Source: Mesorhizobium sp. NZP2298
Lineage (GTDB): Bacteria > Pseudomonadota > Alphaproteobacteria > Rhizobiales > Rhizobiaceae
DNA length: 64,000 nucleotides
Reading direction: 5' to 3'
NCBI RefSeq assembly: GCF_013170825.1
Contig: NZ_CP033365.1
Span: 3,174,001 to 3,238,000 of the forward strand
Part shown: in pieces, positions 16,977-25,665 of the stretch
Layout of the letters: every line of letters begins with the position of its first letter
Numbering within the stretch: the first letter of the stretch is position 1
The notes under the pieces: model-generated
The model's database searches: none
The model's input: the letters and a program-made list of their open reading frames with translations, nothing else
What the model was told of the DNA's origin: nothing
Translations under genes and position numbers: made by a program

Positions 16977-17864
16977 ATGGCCCGAATCAAGATTGTCCAT
17001 ACGACCGAGTACACCTACCGCAATCCGGTCGGCCTCCTGCGTCACCGGCTGATGGTGCGGCCCGACGACAGCCACGATTTGAGACTGCATCAGGCCGATC
17101 TGAGGATTGAGCCGGAGCCAGCCTCCATCCACTGGAAGCACGACACATTCGACAATTCCATCTGTTTCGTCGAATGGCCCGAAACGCTCAGGACCAAGCG
17201 CCTGAGCATCGTCTCGACGCTGGATTTGACGCATCATCCCGAAGGCCCGCCGCTGCCGCAATACAGCCTTGAGCCCGCGGCCGAGAAATTCCCGCTCTCC
17301 TACGACCAGAGCGAAACCGCTGATCTGGGGCGTCTGGCCGAACTGCAAATGCCGGACGCGGACCGCAAGGTCGAGGCCTGGGCGCGACGCGCGGTCGCCG
17401 AGGCCGGCGGCACGGACACGTTGAAGGTGTTGGAGGCGATGACTCGCGCCATCCAGCGGCAGTTCCGCTACGGCGCCCGCCATGAGGAAGGCACGCAGAC
17501 AGCCGCCCAGACAATCGAGCTCGGCACCGGTACCTGCCGCGACTTCGCTGTCCTGATGATGGAGGCGCTGCGAAGCTTCGGCCTGGCCACCCGCTTCGTC
17601 ACCGGGTACCTCTACGACGACACCTCCGGCACGACGCGCGGAGGCGGCAGTACGCACGCCTGGTGCGGTGTCTATCTTCCGGGCGCCGGCTGGGTCGAGT
17701 ACGACCCGACCAACGGGCTGGTCGCGGGCGCCAACCTGATCCGCGTGGGGGTGACCCGCGAAGCCTCGCAGGCCCTTCCAATCTCGGGAGGCTTTGTCGG
17801 CAGCGCCGCAGATCCGACTGGCATGCATGTCGACGTATCGGTCTCCGCGGTTCCGATACGCTGA
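16977..17864 (+). CDS. transglutaminase-like cysteine protease family protein
   Basis: The 295-residue cytoplasmic protein has an N-terminal beta-rich domain (KIVHTTEYTYRNPVGLLRHR) and a transglutaminase core. The core carries the catalytic triad C187 (GTGTCRDFAVLMM), H227 (GGSTHAWC) and D243 (VEYDPTNG). These bacterial enzymes are usually proteases or peptidases rather than cross-linkers. It is upstream of the SLC13 permease in the same direction with a gap of 192 bases. A link to lasso-peptide leader proteases was considered and rejected, since the N-terminal domain is that of the general family. Confidence 0.9.
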   Translation: MARIKIVHTTEYTYRNPVGLLRHRLMVRPDDSHDLRLHQADLRIEPEPASIHWKHDTFDNSICFVEWPETLRTKRLSIVSTLDLTHHPEGPPLPQYSLEPAAEKFPLSYDQSETADLGRLAELQMPDADRKVEAWARRAVAEAGGTDTLKVLEAMTRAIQRQFRYGARHEEGTQTAAQTIELGTGTCRDFAVLMMEALRSFGLATRFVTGYLYDDTSGTTRGGGSTHAWCGVYLPGAGWVEYDPTNGLVAGANLIRVGVTREASQALPISGGFVGSAADPTGMHVDVSVSAVPIR

Positions 17865-17997
17865 AGCATCTGTCCTTGAAGGCAGTCTTCCCCTGGTGTC
17901 GGTGCAAAGCCTTGCTGGTGGGAATCCCGACTCTCGGATAGCCTTCGACCGACCGAACGCCTTCCATTCCGCCGCCGACCGCCAACAACGAGCCAAG

Positions 17998-18060
17998 ATG
18001 CCTTCAATTGAGGAAATCGCCCGCGCGGGTTGGCTGCCATTGAACGGGGATGCAAAATGA
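17998..18060 (+). CDS. possible 20-aa leader ORF overlapping the permease start
   Basis: ATG 17998 opens MPSIEEIARAGWLPLNGDAK and stops in a TGA that overlaps the permease start codon as ATGA. The upstream RBS is weak (CGAGCC). It may be a translational coupler for the permease or chance. No family is recognisable. Confidence 0.25.
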   Translation: MPSIEEIARAGWLPLNGDAK

Positions 18061-19880
18061 ATGCAGAACTCGGGCTTGTCCTCGCTCTACTGGTCTCCGC
18101 GATTGTCATGTTCGCGGTCAACAAGCCAAGGCTGGACGCCGTCGCGCTTATCATGCTGGTGGCGCTGCCTTTTACCGGCGTGCTGTCGATGGGAGAGGCG
18201 CTGGCGGGCTTCAGCGATCCGAACATCGTCCTCATCGCGGCCCTTTTTGTCATCGGCGACGGATTGGTGCGCACGGGTGTCGCTCAGCAGCTCGGCGACT
18301 GGCTCATTGCAACAGCGGGCTCAAGCGAGCTCCGGCTGACCGTGCTCCTCATGCTGGTCGTCTGCTCGCTCGGGGCGACGATGAGTTCGACGGCGGTAAC
18401 CGCGATTTTCATTCCCGTCGTCCTGCGTATTTCGCAAAGCACCGGCATTGGCCCGGGACGGCTGATGATGCCGCTCAGCTTCGCTGCCCTCATCAGCGGC
18501 ATGATGACCCTCGTGGCCACCGCGCCCAACCTTGTCGTCAACAGCGAGCTCGAGCGGCACGGTGTGCCAGGCTTCGGCTTCTTCAGTTTCACGCCGTTCG
18601 GCCTTCCGGTTCTTGGTCTTGCGATCGTGTACATGATCTTTGCCCGACGCTGGCTGCCTGGCGAAAACGAGCCGAAAGCATCCCAACAGGCGACGTTCGG
18701 GGCCTGGGTGGACGAATACAAGCTCGCTCATCGAGAGCGGCGGGTGAAGATTTCAGACCGCTCTCCCCTGGTCGGACAGAATCTGGAGCAGTTGGACCTG
18801 CCAAGCACATCGGGCGCCAACATCCTGGCGATCGAGCGCAGTCACAAGTTCCGAAAGGAAATTCTCAGGCCCACCGTCAACACGGAGTTGCAGGCCGGCG
18901 ACATTCTCCTGATCGACCTGACGGCTCCCGGCGGTCAATTCGACGAGCTCCGGGCGCGGATGGCCCTGGAAGACCTGCCATTGAGCGGCGGCTATTTCGC
19001 GGATCGATCACAAGAGATCGGCATGGCGGAGACCATCGTGCCGCCGACGTCGGAACTCATCGGCAAGACGGTGGTGGAGGCCGAGCTGCGGACCCGGTTC
19101 GGGTTGACGGCCGTCGGCCTGAACCGCGGCGACGGCCCGCACACGGACAATCTCCTGGCCGAGAGACTCAGGACCGGTGATACGTTGCTGGTGATCGGAT
19201 CCTGGAAGGAAATCGAGCGGTATCGGACCGATACGAAGGATCTGGTCGTCATCAAATTGCCCGTCGAGATCGAGGAACGGCTTCCGGTCCCCGGAAAGTC
19301 ATTGCACGCGGTGATTTGTCTGCTTTTCGTCATCGGCCTGATGGTCAGCGGCATCGTGCCGAATGTGCAGGCGGCGCTCATCGGCTGCCTGCTCATGGGC
19401 GTGCTCGGCTGCGTCGACTTCGCGAGCGCCTATCGATCGATCGACTGGAAGACGATCATCCTGATCGTCGGCATGCTGCCGTTTTCCGTCGCCCTGGAGC
19501 GAACCGGCGGCGTCGACCTGGCGGCGGAAGGCCTGAAGACGCTCACCGCCGGGGCGGGAAACAGCATTGTCCTTGCCATGCTCTTCGCCATCACGGCCGC
19601 CCTGGGCATGTTTATCTCGAACACGGCAACCGCGGTGCTGATGGCTCCGGTCGCCCTTGCCGTGGCCCACGAATTGGGTGTGTCCCCCTATCCATTCGCC
19701 ATGACCGTCGCGCTGGCGGCCTCGACAGCCTTCATGACGCCGGTTTCCTCGCCCGTGAATACGCTGGTGGTCGCGCCGGGACGCTACTCGTTCGGGGATT
19801 TCGTCCGCATCGGCGTTCCCTTCTCCTTCATCGTCCTGATCGTGAGCGTGATCCTGGTCCCGTTGCTGCTGCCTTTTTGA
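18057..19880 (+). CDS. SLC13-family permease with central TrkA-C (RCK_C) domains
   Basis: The protein of about 607 residues has roughly five membrane helices at each end. Two TrkA-C-like soluble domains lie between (about residues 210-400, including LDLPSTSGANILAIERSHKF and LRTGDTLLVIGSWKEIERY). The repeated helix-hairpin signatures SSTAVTAIFIPVV and SNTATAVLMAPVALAVA match sodium-coupled anion transporters of the SAC1/SLC13 type. Sulfate or another small anion is the likely substrate, but no neighbour fixes it. ATG 18057 has GGGGA seven bases upstream. The decayed BTAD-hydrolase copy follows directly. Confidence 0.9.
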   Translation: MNAELGLVLALLVSAIVMFAVNKPRLDAVALIMLVALPFTGVLSMGEALAGFSDPNIVLIAALFVIGDGLVRTGVAQQLGDWLIATAGSSELRLTVLLMLVVCSLGATMSSTAVTAIFIPVVLRISQSTGIGPGRLMMPLSFAALISGMMTLVATAPNLVVNSELERHGVPGFGFFSFTPFGLPVLGLAIVYMIFARRWLPGENEPKASQQATFGAWVDEYKLAHRERRVKISDRSPLVGQNLEQLDLPSTSGANILAIERSHKFRKEILRPTVNTELQAGDILLIDLTAPGGQFDELRARMALEDLPLSGGYFADRSQEIGMAETIVPPTSELIGKTVVEAELRTRFGLTAVGLNRGDGPHTDNLLAERLRTGDTLLVIGSWKEIERYRTDTKDLVVIKLPVEIEERLPVPGKSLHAVICLLFVIGLMVSGIVPNVQAALIGCLLMGVLGCVDFASAYRSIDWKTIILIVGMLPFSVALERTGGVDLAAEGLKTLTAGAGNSIVLAMLFAITAALGMFISNTATAVLMAPVALAVAHELGVSPYPFAMTVALAASTAFMTPVSSPVNTLVVAPGRYSFGDFVRIGVPFSFIVLIVSVILVPLLLPF

Positions 19881-19914
19881 GGTGGAGCGGGGCAGAATCT
19901 GGAAGCGGGTTCGT

Positions 19915-20456
19915 GAGGGATGCCGCCGGCAGCCGGCGCGCTGCTGGTCGGCGCCTTAGAGGGGCCGGACTGCATCCGCTTTGCCGTCGACCACTCCGAC
20001 CGGCTGAGCGGCCTCGTTCTGTGGGGTTCCTGCTCGCCGACTGGGGCGCCCCGGCCGAAATCGAAACCTTCGCGCTAGAGCGGTTCAGCGTTCACGGAAT
20101 CGCAGAACCGCTCTAACTATTTGTTTTTACGCAATTCCGGACGGAAAACCGTTACACACTTTTCCTGGAATTGCTCTAGGCGTCGCCTCCTACCGCCAGC
20201 GCGCGCCTGGTGGGCCGGCCTGCTTAGAGCCGCCTCCAGCCCGGCGCGGTCGTCGGCCTGCTGCAAGCGCTGCGCGACGCCGATGTGCGGCCGTTGCTGT
20301 CAAAGTCTCGGCCAAGACGCTGGTGCTCCACCGCAAGGGTGACCGGGCGGTGAGGGCTGAGGCCGGGCGGTATCTGGCGGCAAGGATAGCAGGGGCGCGG
20401 TTTGTCGAGGTGGAGGGGGAGGATCACTGGTTCTGGGTGGGGGAGCAGCGGGGGGC
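19915..20456 (+). pseudogene. decayed hydrolase-domain copy of the BTAD-hydrolase gene
   Basis: Two blocks of this stretch align closely with the hydrolase half of the gene at 14055-15599. The left block (19930-20075) begins at the nucleophile region, where GASEGGPGCIRF is degraded to a frame with an in-frame TAG, and it lacks about 70 bases after the LVLWGS segment. The right block (20199-20456) runs from the AWWAGLLRAAS segment to GEDHWFWVGEQR with a one-base loss near 20301. A 103-bp repeat sits between them. No start, regulator half or open frame remains, so it cannot make protein. It is a local duplication relic. Confidence 0.85.
20076..20178 (+). repeat. two-hairpin dispersed repeat, copy A
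   Basis: This 103-bp element is bounded by TAGAGC and GCTCTA. The first hairpin has arms AGAGCGGTTC and GAACCGCTCT. The second has GCAATTCC and GGAATTGC with extra AAAA/TTTT pairing. It is inserted in the decayed hydrolase copy. A second copy lies at 42315-42418. Confidence 0.85.
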
Positions 20457-20516
20457 TGGATTGGGCGGATGGTGCGGGGTGGTTGAGAGGCGGGGCGAAG
20501 TTGGCCATCAGCCGAT

Positions 20517-20541
20517 GCTTGCTTAACAGCAAGAAGCAAGC
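20517..20541. terminator. weak hairpin downstream of the ABC exporter genes
   Basis: GCTTGCTT and AAGCAAGC form an eight-base inverted repeat with a nine-base loop, just past the end of the minus-strand exporter unit. No T-run follows on either strand, so termination is only a possibility. Confidence 0.25.
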
Positions 20542-20553
20542 CCAGGGTCGGAC

Positions 20554-20718
20554 TTAAATAAGGGTGTTGTGGGCCGAGGCGTCGCGCGCCCACGCTAATT
20601 CAAGGTCCGCTTTGCGCCTCATGTAAGCCGTTGAAGTCAGCTTTTCCATTTTCCGCAAGCGGTCATTGAGTGCGATTGCTGGAGTCGGACTTTGGACGAA
20701 GATGATTGTCGGAGACAA
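20554..20718 (-). CDS. possible small ORF (54 aa) after the ABC permease
   Basis: A TTG at 20718, 12 bases past the permease stop, opens a frame for 54 residues with an amphipathic charged middle (RLRKMEKLTSTAYMRRKADL). The RBS is poor. The base composition is lower in GC than the neighbours, and the peptide is not an obvious shadow of another gene. It could be a genuine small protein of the exporter operon or chance. Confidence 0.3.
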   Translation of the reverse strand: MSPTIIFVQSPTPAIALNDRLRKMEKLTSTAYMRRKADLELAWARDASAHNTLI

Positions 20719-20729
20719 CTCGGATTTAC

Positions 20730-22268
20730 CTATCCCGTCGCTTTTGGCGCGGCAAAATAAGCTACCACCAGCGTCAGTACGGTCAGAATCCCGGCAACGA
20801 CGCTGGCCGCTGTAATGCCACCAGCGTAGAGGGCGGCTGTGCCTGCCCAGCCGACCGACGAAAACCCTTCGGCGAATGTAGCGATCCGCGAGGAGGTCTG
20901 GCGACGATGAAATTGGGCACGCCGCGCCTGCGCGCGGAACCAAAGCTGGATCATCGTCGCCGAGATCGCGGCCAGTGCCGAGCCGGCTGCCAGAACCAGC
21001 GCGTGTCGCGTCGAAACCAATGCGAAAGCCAGGACGAATGGGGCGACGACGACTATGATTGCGCGCAAAACCGCCTCGACCTTTGCGCGTATGATGCTTG
21101 TCGCGGTGACCGGCGCGGTTGCCACCAGATCGGGTGCATCCTCACCGGAAATGGCAAGCCAGGCCAGGCCGCCGGCCAACTGCCCGGATGCCATCACCAG
21201 CACGGGGATGATCAGAACCAGAGCGTCCGTGCCGTGGCCATAACTCTTCCACAGCAATATCGCGGGTGGCAGCATGTAAAGCAGTTGCATCAGGCTTTGC
21301 GATATGAGCCAAGGATCGCGAAGCAACAATGTCCATTCCTTTGAACGCAAGGCGTGTCCCGGCGACGTCAGACGAAACGACGCTGCCTTGCCTTGGCGGA
21401 TCAAACCGCTTTCGCCAATGTTGGCGGTGAGCGCCGTGTAGCGCACGAAACGCCATGAGAAAACTGCAATAGCGGCGGCGGCCAAAGCCACCGCACAGCC
21501 AAGCACCCAGGCCAGCCTCACGCCGTCGCCAAGCACGGCCCGCGCCGGCCACCACACCAGGCTGTCCTCGGGCGGCGAAAGCGCGATTACCCACTCGTCC
21601 CGCAAGACCGCCAGTTGCGAGAGCGTGTCGGTCGTGAAGATAGCGATGACCTGCAGAGATATGACGAACAGCGCGCCGACGATTGCGGCCACAAACTGGG
21701 CGGCAAATCGCGTGCGCCGTGGGCCGACGACGTTGAATAAAAACGCCGTTAGCGTGATGGCCAAAGTAGCTGCAACGCACCCCGTCGCGAACACCACGCC
21801 ATAGGCGGCCAGCCATTGAGCTCCGTGGCGCCAAGCCAAGACGTTGATGAAAGGCGATGCGATCAGCATCGCCATTGTGGCGATCGAAATCGCGATCATC
21901 GTCAGGCGCACGACAAAGACCCGCCGCAGCGCCACCGGGGATGAATGCAGCAATTCCAGATCGGCGCGGGCATACAGCACACGGGTCGCCGCCTCCATCG
22001 CCTGCGAGGTCATCAGGAAGAAATAGAGCAGAACACCGCTGGTCAGCAGTAGATAGTTGGCGCGCGAAACGGGAAAATCGGCGGCGGTGAAACGTCCAAT
22101 CACAAATAGAGCAAAGGCATGCGCGAGCAGCACGCCGACTATCAAGAGTATGCCTAACCCGCGCGAACGCCCCTTCTTGCCTGCAGTGAAGAGATAAAAC
22201 CAGTCGCGCCACGAGAGGCGCAATTCATGTGCCGCTAGCCAACCGATCGTTGCGGGATGGGCGCTCAT
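20730..22268 (-). CDS. ABC-2-type exporter permease (512 aa)
   Basis: This integral membrane protein has about 12 hydrophobic helices, including ILLIVGVLLAHAFALFVIG and ANYLLLTSGVLLYFFL, and long polar loops with RSKEWTLLLRDPWLISQSL. That motif is typical of large permeases paired with a single ATPase. Its start overlaps the ATPase stop as ATGA, so the two are a translationally coupled exporter. Nothing adjacent identifies the cargo. Confidence 0.82.
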   Translation of the reverse strand: MSAHPATIGWLAAHELRLSWRDWFYLFTAGKKGRSRGLGILLIVGVLLAHAFALFVIGRFTAADFPVSRANYLLLTSGVLLYFFLMTSQAMEAATRVLYARADLELLHSSPVALRRVFVVRLTMIAISIATMAMLIASPFINVLAWRHGAQWLAAYGVVFATGCVAATLAITLTAFLFNVVGPRRTRFAAQFVAAIVGALFVISLQVIAIFTTDTLSQLAVLRDEWVIALSPPEDSLVWWPARAVLGDGVRLAWVLGCAVALAAAAIAVFSWRFVRYTALTANIGESGLIRQGKAASFRLTSPGHALRSKEWTLLLRDPWLISQSLMQLLYMLPPAILLWKSYGHGTDALVLIIPVLVMASGQLAGGLAWLAISGEDAPDLVATAPVTATSIIRAKVEAVLRAIIVVVAPFVLAFALVSTRHALVLAAGSALAAISATMIQLWFRAQARRAQFHRRQTSSRIATFAEGFSSVGWAGTAALYAGGITAASVVAGILTVLTLVVAYFAAPKATG

Positions 22269-23017
22269 GCCGCTTCGGCCACCAGAGCCAGGAAGGTATC
22301 TTCTAGGGTTCCCACCCCATGGCCGGCCTGCCGCCGCAGTTGCTCGAAAGTGCCCTCGGCGATCAGCCTACCCTTGGCAATGACTCCGATGCGCTCAGCC
22401 ATGCGTTCGGCCACTTCCAGAATGTGCGTCGTCATTATGACCGTTGCGCCGGCATCGACGCGTTCGCGCAACACCCGCTTGACCTGACGCGCCGAGCCGG
22501 CATCAAGGCCGGTCAGCGGCTCGTCGAGGATGATGATTTCCGGGTCATGGACCAATGCTCCGGCCAACGCCACCTTCTGTCGCATGCCTTTCGAAAAGCC
22601 GCTGCAATGCGTGTGTGCATACGGCGTCAAGTCCAGCAGATCGAACAGCTGCCTTGCCCGTTCCTGTGCCGTGCTTGCCTTGACGCTCCACAGACCGGCG
22701 ACGAATTCGAGATATTCGAATGGCGTGAGCTTGTCGTAGATCATCGGTTCGTCCGATATCCAGGCAATGATGCGTTTGGCTTCGATGGGGCTTCGGAGCG
22801 CGTCGCGACCTGCAATGGTGATCGTTCCCGCATCCGGTTGCAGCAGCCCCGCTACCATGCGCAGCGTCGTTGTCTTTCCGGCGCCATTTGGGCCAAGAAG
22901 GCCGTAAAACTCTCCCGCCCTGACGGTCAGGTCGAGGCCAGCCACCGCAGGCTTGTCGAAGCTTTTGTAGAGCCCACGAATTTCAAGCGCGTTCGCAGTC
23001 GTCGTCTCAGCGGCCAT
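22265..23017 (-). CDS. ABC transporter ATP-binding protein (exporter type)
   Basis: The 250-residue single nucleotide-binding domain has Walker A LLGPNGAGKTTT, Q-loop region IAWISDEPMIYDKLT, signature FSKGMRQKV (a common variant of LSGGQ), Walker B IIILDEPLTGLDAG and H-loop MTTHIL. This pattern matches drug and polysaccharide exporter ATPases of the CcmA/NatA group. ATG 23017 is chosen for GGAG upstream. The longer frame adds a poorly conserved leader. It drives the permease at 20730-22268. Confidence 0.92.
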   Translation of the reverse strand: MAAETTTANALEIRGLYKSFDKPAVAGLDLTVRAGEFYGLLGPNGAGKTTTLRMVAGLLQPDAGTITIAGRDALRSPIEAKRIIAWISDEPMIYDKLTPFEYLEFVAGLWSVKASTAQERARQLFDLLDLTPYAHTHCSGFSKGMRQKVALAGALVHDPEIIILDEPLTGLDAGSARQVKRVLRERVDAGATVIMTTHILEVAERMAERIGVIAKGRLIAEGTFEQLRRQAGHGVGTLEDTFLALVAEAA

Positions 23018-23147
23018 GGCGATCTCCAATGGATGGAGTTGGTAGCCCGGCAACGGTTTCCTAGGGGTGAAGGCCGCACCTGCACGTGAGCCACCGTGTC
23101 CCATTGGTTAACGAACGGTAATCCGACCCCGCGCACGCCAGGGGCGG

Positions 23148-24209
23148 TCACAGCCCCAGTGCCGCAGCGACCCGTTCCTGGAAATACTGCACTCCCCGCT
23201 CATGCCGCCCCGAGAGCGGGCCGGAGCTATAGGCCCCCGCGGCATAGTTGCGATGCGTATCGGCGCAGATGGTATAGTCCTCGCGTACCACGGCCAGGGT
23301 GCCTTGCACGGATTTCGCCCTGCTCTCGGATGCTTCTGCAGAGGTGTCGGCAAAGAAGAAATGGTAGTGCTGGTCCGTGTGATGCGGTGAGGTCGGGTTG
23401 ATCCGGCTAACGTTCATGCCGCCGTCGAAAAGCGACAGCGTCCAGTTCGGCCACATCCAAAGCCATTTGCCGCGATAGAACAGACCGTCTTTCGGCGGTG
23501 CGGTCATCCGGACATAACCGGGATGGGCGGTGGTCTGGAAAGCTTCGAAGTCGATGGCAGCGTAGAACGAGGGATGCGTGCCAGGGATGTGGTAGCCTTC
23601 GACGAAATTGTCGGTGTAGATCTTCCAGTTCGCCGCAAAGCTGACAGTGGCCTGATCGGTGGCGGCATAGGTTTCCAACGGCTCATCCGCCAGTTCGGCG
23701 GGCAGAGAGCCAAGTTGATCCAGAAGACTTTCCTTCGGGTCCAGTGCCGCGAAGAGCAGCCCGCGCCATTCGGACAACTGCACCGTCTCCAGCGGCCAGT
23801 CTTCGGCGATGATCGCGGGATCCTTGCCATACCATGGGGCCTGCACCAGCCGTCCGGTGTCGGCAAAGGACCATTTGTGATAGGGACAAACGATCAGCCC
23901 ACATTTGCCCGCGCCATCGGCCAGAAGTTTCGCCCCCCGGTGGCGGCAGACGTTCTTAAATCCGCGCAAGGTCCCGTCCCGGCCCCGGATGGCGAAGACC
24001 GGCGTGCCGGCGATGTCGATGGCAAGATATTGACCTGATGTCGCGACCGAGGCGGCAGGCCCCATGAACTGCCAGGTGCGCGCGAAGATGTCGCGCCGTT
24101 CCTGCTGCCAGATATCATCGCGGACATAAAGCGAAGGGTCCAGGTTCAGGTATTGCACGGGCGGAGCGTCGAGTGGCAGGTGGTCGGGCCGCAAGGTGTC
24201 TGGCGTCAT
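23148..24209 (-). CDS. Rieske non-heme iron oxygenase, alpha subunit (GbcA/stachydrine demethylase-like)
   Basis: The 353-residue oxygenase has a Rieske centre C88-R-H90 and C108-P-Y-H111. A catalytic mononuclear iron site carries H207 and H212 in NFVEGYHIPGTH. This layout and length match enzymes that demethylate quaternary amines such as glycine betaine, stachydrine or carnitine, with a separate reductase. No reductase or betaine genes are adjacent. GAGG lies before the ATG. It is in the same direction as the exporter genes downstream but about 130 bases away, so a link is uncertain. Confidence 0.87.
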   Translation of the reverse strand: MTPDTLRPDHLPLDAPPVQYLNLDPSLYVRDDIWQQERRDIFARTWQFMGPAASVATSGQYLAIDIAGTPVFAIRGRDGTLRGFKNVCRHRGAKLLADGAGKCGLIVCPYHKWSFADTGRLVQAPWYGKDPAIIAEDWPLETVQLSEWRGLLFAALDPKESLLDQLGSLPAELADEPLETYAATDQATVSFAANWKIYTDNFVEGYHIPGTHPSFYAAIDFEAFQTTAHPGYVRMTAPPKDGLFYRGKWLWMWPNWTLSLFDGGMNVSRINPTSPHHTDQHYHFFFADTSAEASESRAKSVQGTLAVVREDYTICADTHRNYAAGAYSSGPLSGRHERGVQYFQERVAAALGL

Positions 24210-24612
24210 AGGTTAACCTCAAGTTGCGGCAATCCTGTCGTAAGCGGGGCGACATCGCAAGGGAATTGGCTCTGCCGCGCACAGCCTGTAAGCCGGCGTG
24301 CAATTTTGCTCTAACGCAGATTTGCTGGAGTTGCGGTTCATTTCCAATTCGCCGACCTAGTTGTCGACCGCGATCAACACGTCGTCTGCCTTAACCGCAG
24401 CACAGGTTCCAGACCGACCTCGAGCCCAGTTCGTCGTCCGCCTGATGAACTGCCGGTATCACAATGGTGCGGTTCGCTCGCGAACGACGAGGATGGGGTC
24501 GTCAACTGACGAGGCAAACTTTGCCCGATGACTGTGAGCTCGAACGGCAGCTTACCGACGAGCGCTTCCTAGAAGCAGACCGTCAGGATACGGCCCAAAG
24601 TGAGCCGTTCCC
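24210..24612. other. 400-base gap without a recognisable gene
   Basis: The stretch between the oxygenase start and the end of the sugar permease is lower in GC than its surroundings. No frame has a ribosome binding site and codon pattern I trust. It may hold the oxygenase promoter (minus strand) and worn remnants. No repeats or strong palindromes were found. Confidence 0.45.
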
Positions 24613-25665
24613 CTACCTTTCCTCCACAATCCGCAAATAAGCCGCCGTCACGAACAGCACGATCAGCCCGAACAGAATTCGCCTTGCCCCCTCCGGCATC
24701 TGCAAAATCGTCAGCAGCGTCGTCAGCACGGTCAGGATCAGGGCGCCGATGATGGTGCCGGTGTAGCCGCCGCGGCCGCCGAAGATGGAGGTGCCGCCGA
24801 TGACGGCGGCGGCGACCGAGGGTAGGACCAGGGGTTCGGCGAGCGAGAGCGACGGAGCCTTGATCAGGCCGATATAGAGCAGGCCGGTGATGCCGGCGAG
24901 CACGCTGGATGTGATGTAGAGCGCGGTGATGACCTGCCAGTATTGCACGCCCGACAGGCGGGTCGCGCGCTCATTGTCGCCGACGGCGTAGAGCAGGCGG
25001 CCGAAGCCGGTGCGGGCCAGCGTGAAGACGATCAGGGTCGCCAGCGGCACGTAGAGCAGAAGCGCGTTGGGGAAGCTGAAACCGATGCCGGCGTCGGTCA
25101 ACCACTGGCGCGCCGCCTCCGAAGGCACCCATGCGTCCGGCAGGCGGGTGACGCCTGTGCCGAGCCAGGCCAGGAAGTCGGGGATCTTGGCGCCCGACGC
25201 GATCACCGTGCGCTGGTAGACCTGCAGGCAGCCGGTGCCGATCAGGCTGGTGCCCAGCGTCATGATCAGCGGGTGGACGCGGAAGACGCCGACGCCGATG
25301 CCGTTGACGAGGCCGATCAGCACCGCCGGCATCATCGCCAGCAGGAAGGCGATGGTCGGGTCCTGGTTGACGATTTGCGTCGCCATGATGAAGGCGCTCA
25401 TCGTCGCCACCGTGCCGACCGAGAGATCAATGCCGCCGGTCAGCATGGTCATGGTCTGGCAGCCGGCCAGGATCGCCAGCGGAATGGCGAACTTGATGGT
25501 GTTGGCGATCCAGCGCTCGTTGACGATGCCGGGGCGCAGGATCTGCAGGATCACCACCAGGATGACGAGCAGGATGATCAGCGGCACCAGCGGCCGGTCG
25601 GCCATGAAGCGCTTCAGGCGGCGGCCGAAGGGGACGGTTTGGGGAACAGTCGCGGCGTTGCTCAT
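24613..25665 (-). CDS. sugar ABC transporter permease 2 (RbsC type)
   Basis: The 350-residue membrane protein of the ribose/xylose permease family has about ten helices, including FAIPLAILAGCQTMTMLTGGIDLSVG. The conserved cytoplasmic GDNERATRLSGV loop is followed by the SVAAAVIGGTSIFGGRGG signature. It pairs with permease 1 and the double ATPase to import a sugar or polyol. The start has GGAG upstream and overlaps the stop of permease 1 as ATGA. It is the last gene of the operon. Confidence 0.93.
   Translation of the reverse strand: MSNAATVPQTVPFGRRLKRFMADRPLVPLIILLVILVVILQILRPGIVNERWIANTIKFAIPLAILAGCQTMTMLTGGIDLSVGTVATMSAFIMATQIVNQDPTIAFLLAMMPAVLIGLVNGIGVGVFRVHPLIMTLGTSLIGTGCLQVYQRTVIASGAKIPDFLAWLGTGVTRLPDAWVPSEAARQWLTDAGIGFSFPNALLLYVPLATLIVFTLARTGFGRLLYAVGDNERATRLSGVQYWQVITALYITSSVLAGITGLLYIGLIKAPSLSLAEPLVLPSVAAAVIGGTSIFGGRGGYTGTIIGALILTVLTTLLTILQMPEGARRILFGLIVLFVTAAYLRIVEER

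Noticed and set aside
16977..17864. The transglutaminase-like gene as a lasso-peptide leader protease
   Set aside because: Lasso proteases share only the transglutaminase core and lie beside cyclase and precursor genes. This protein has the general bacterial transglutaminase N-domain and is 20 kb from the first peptide.
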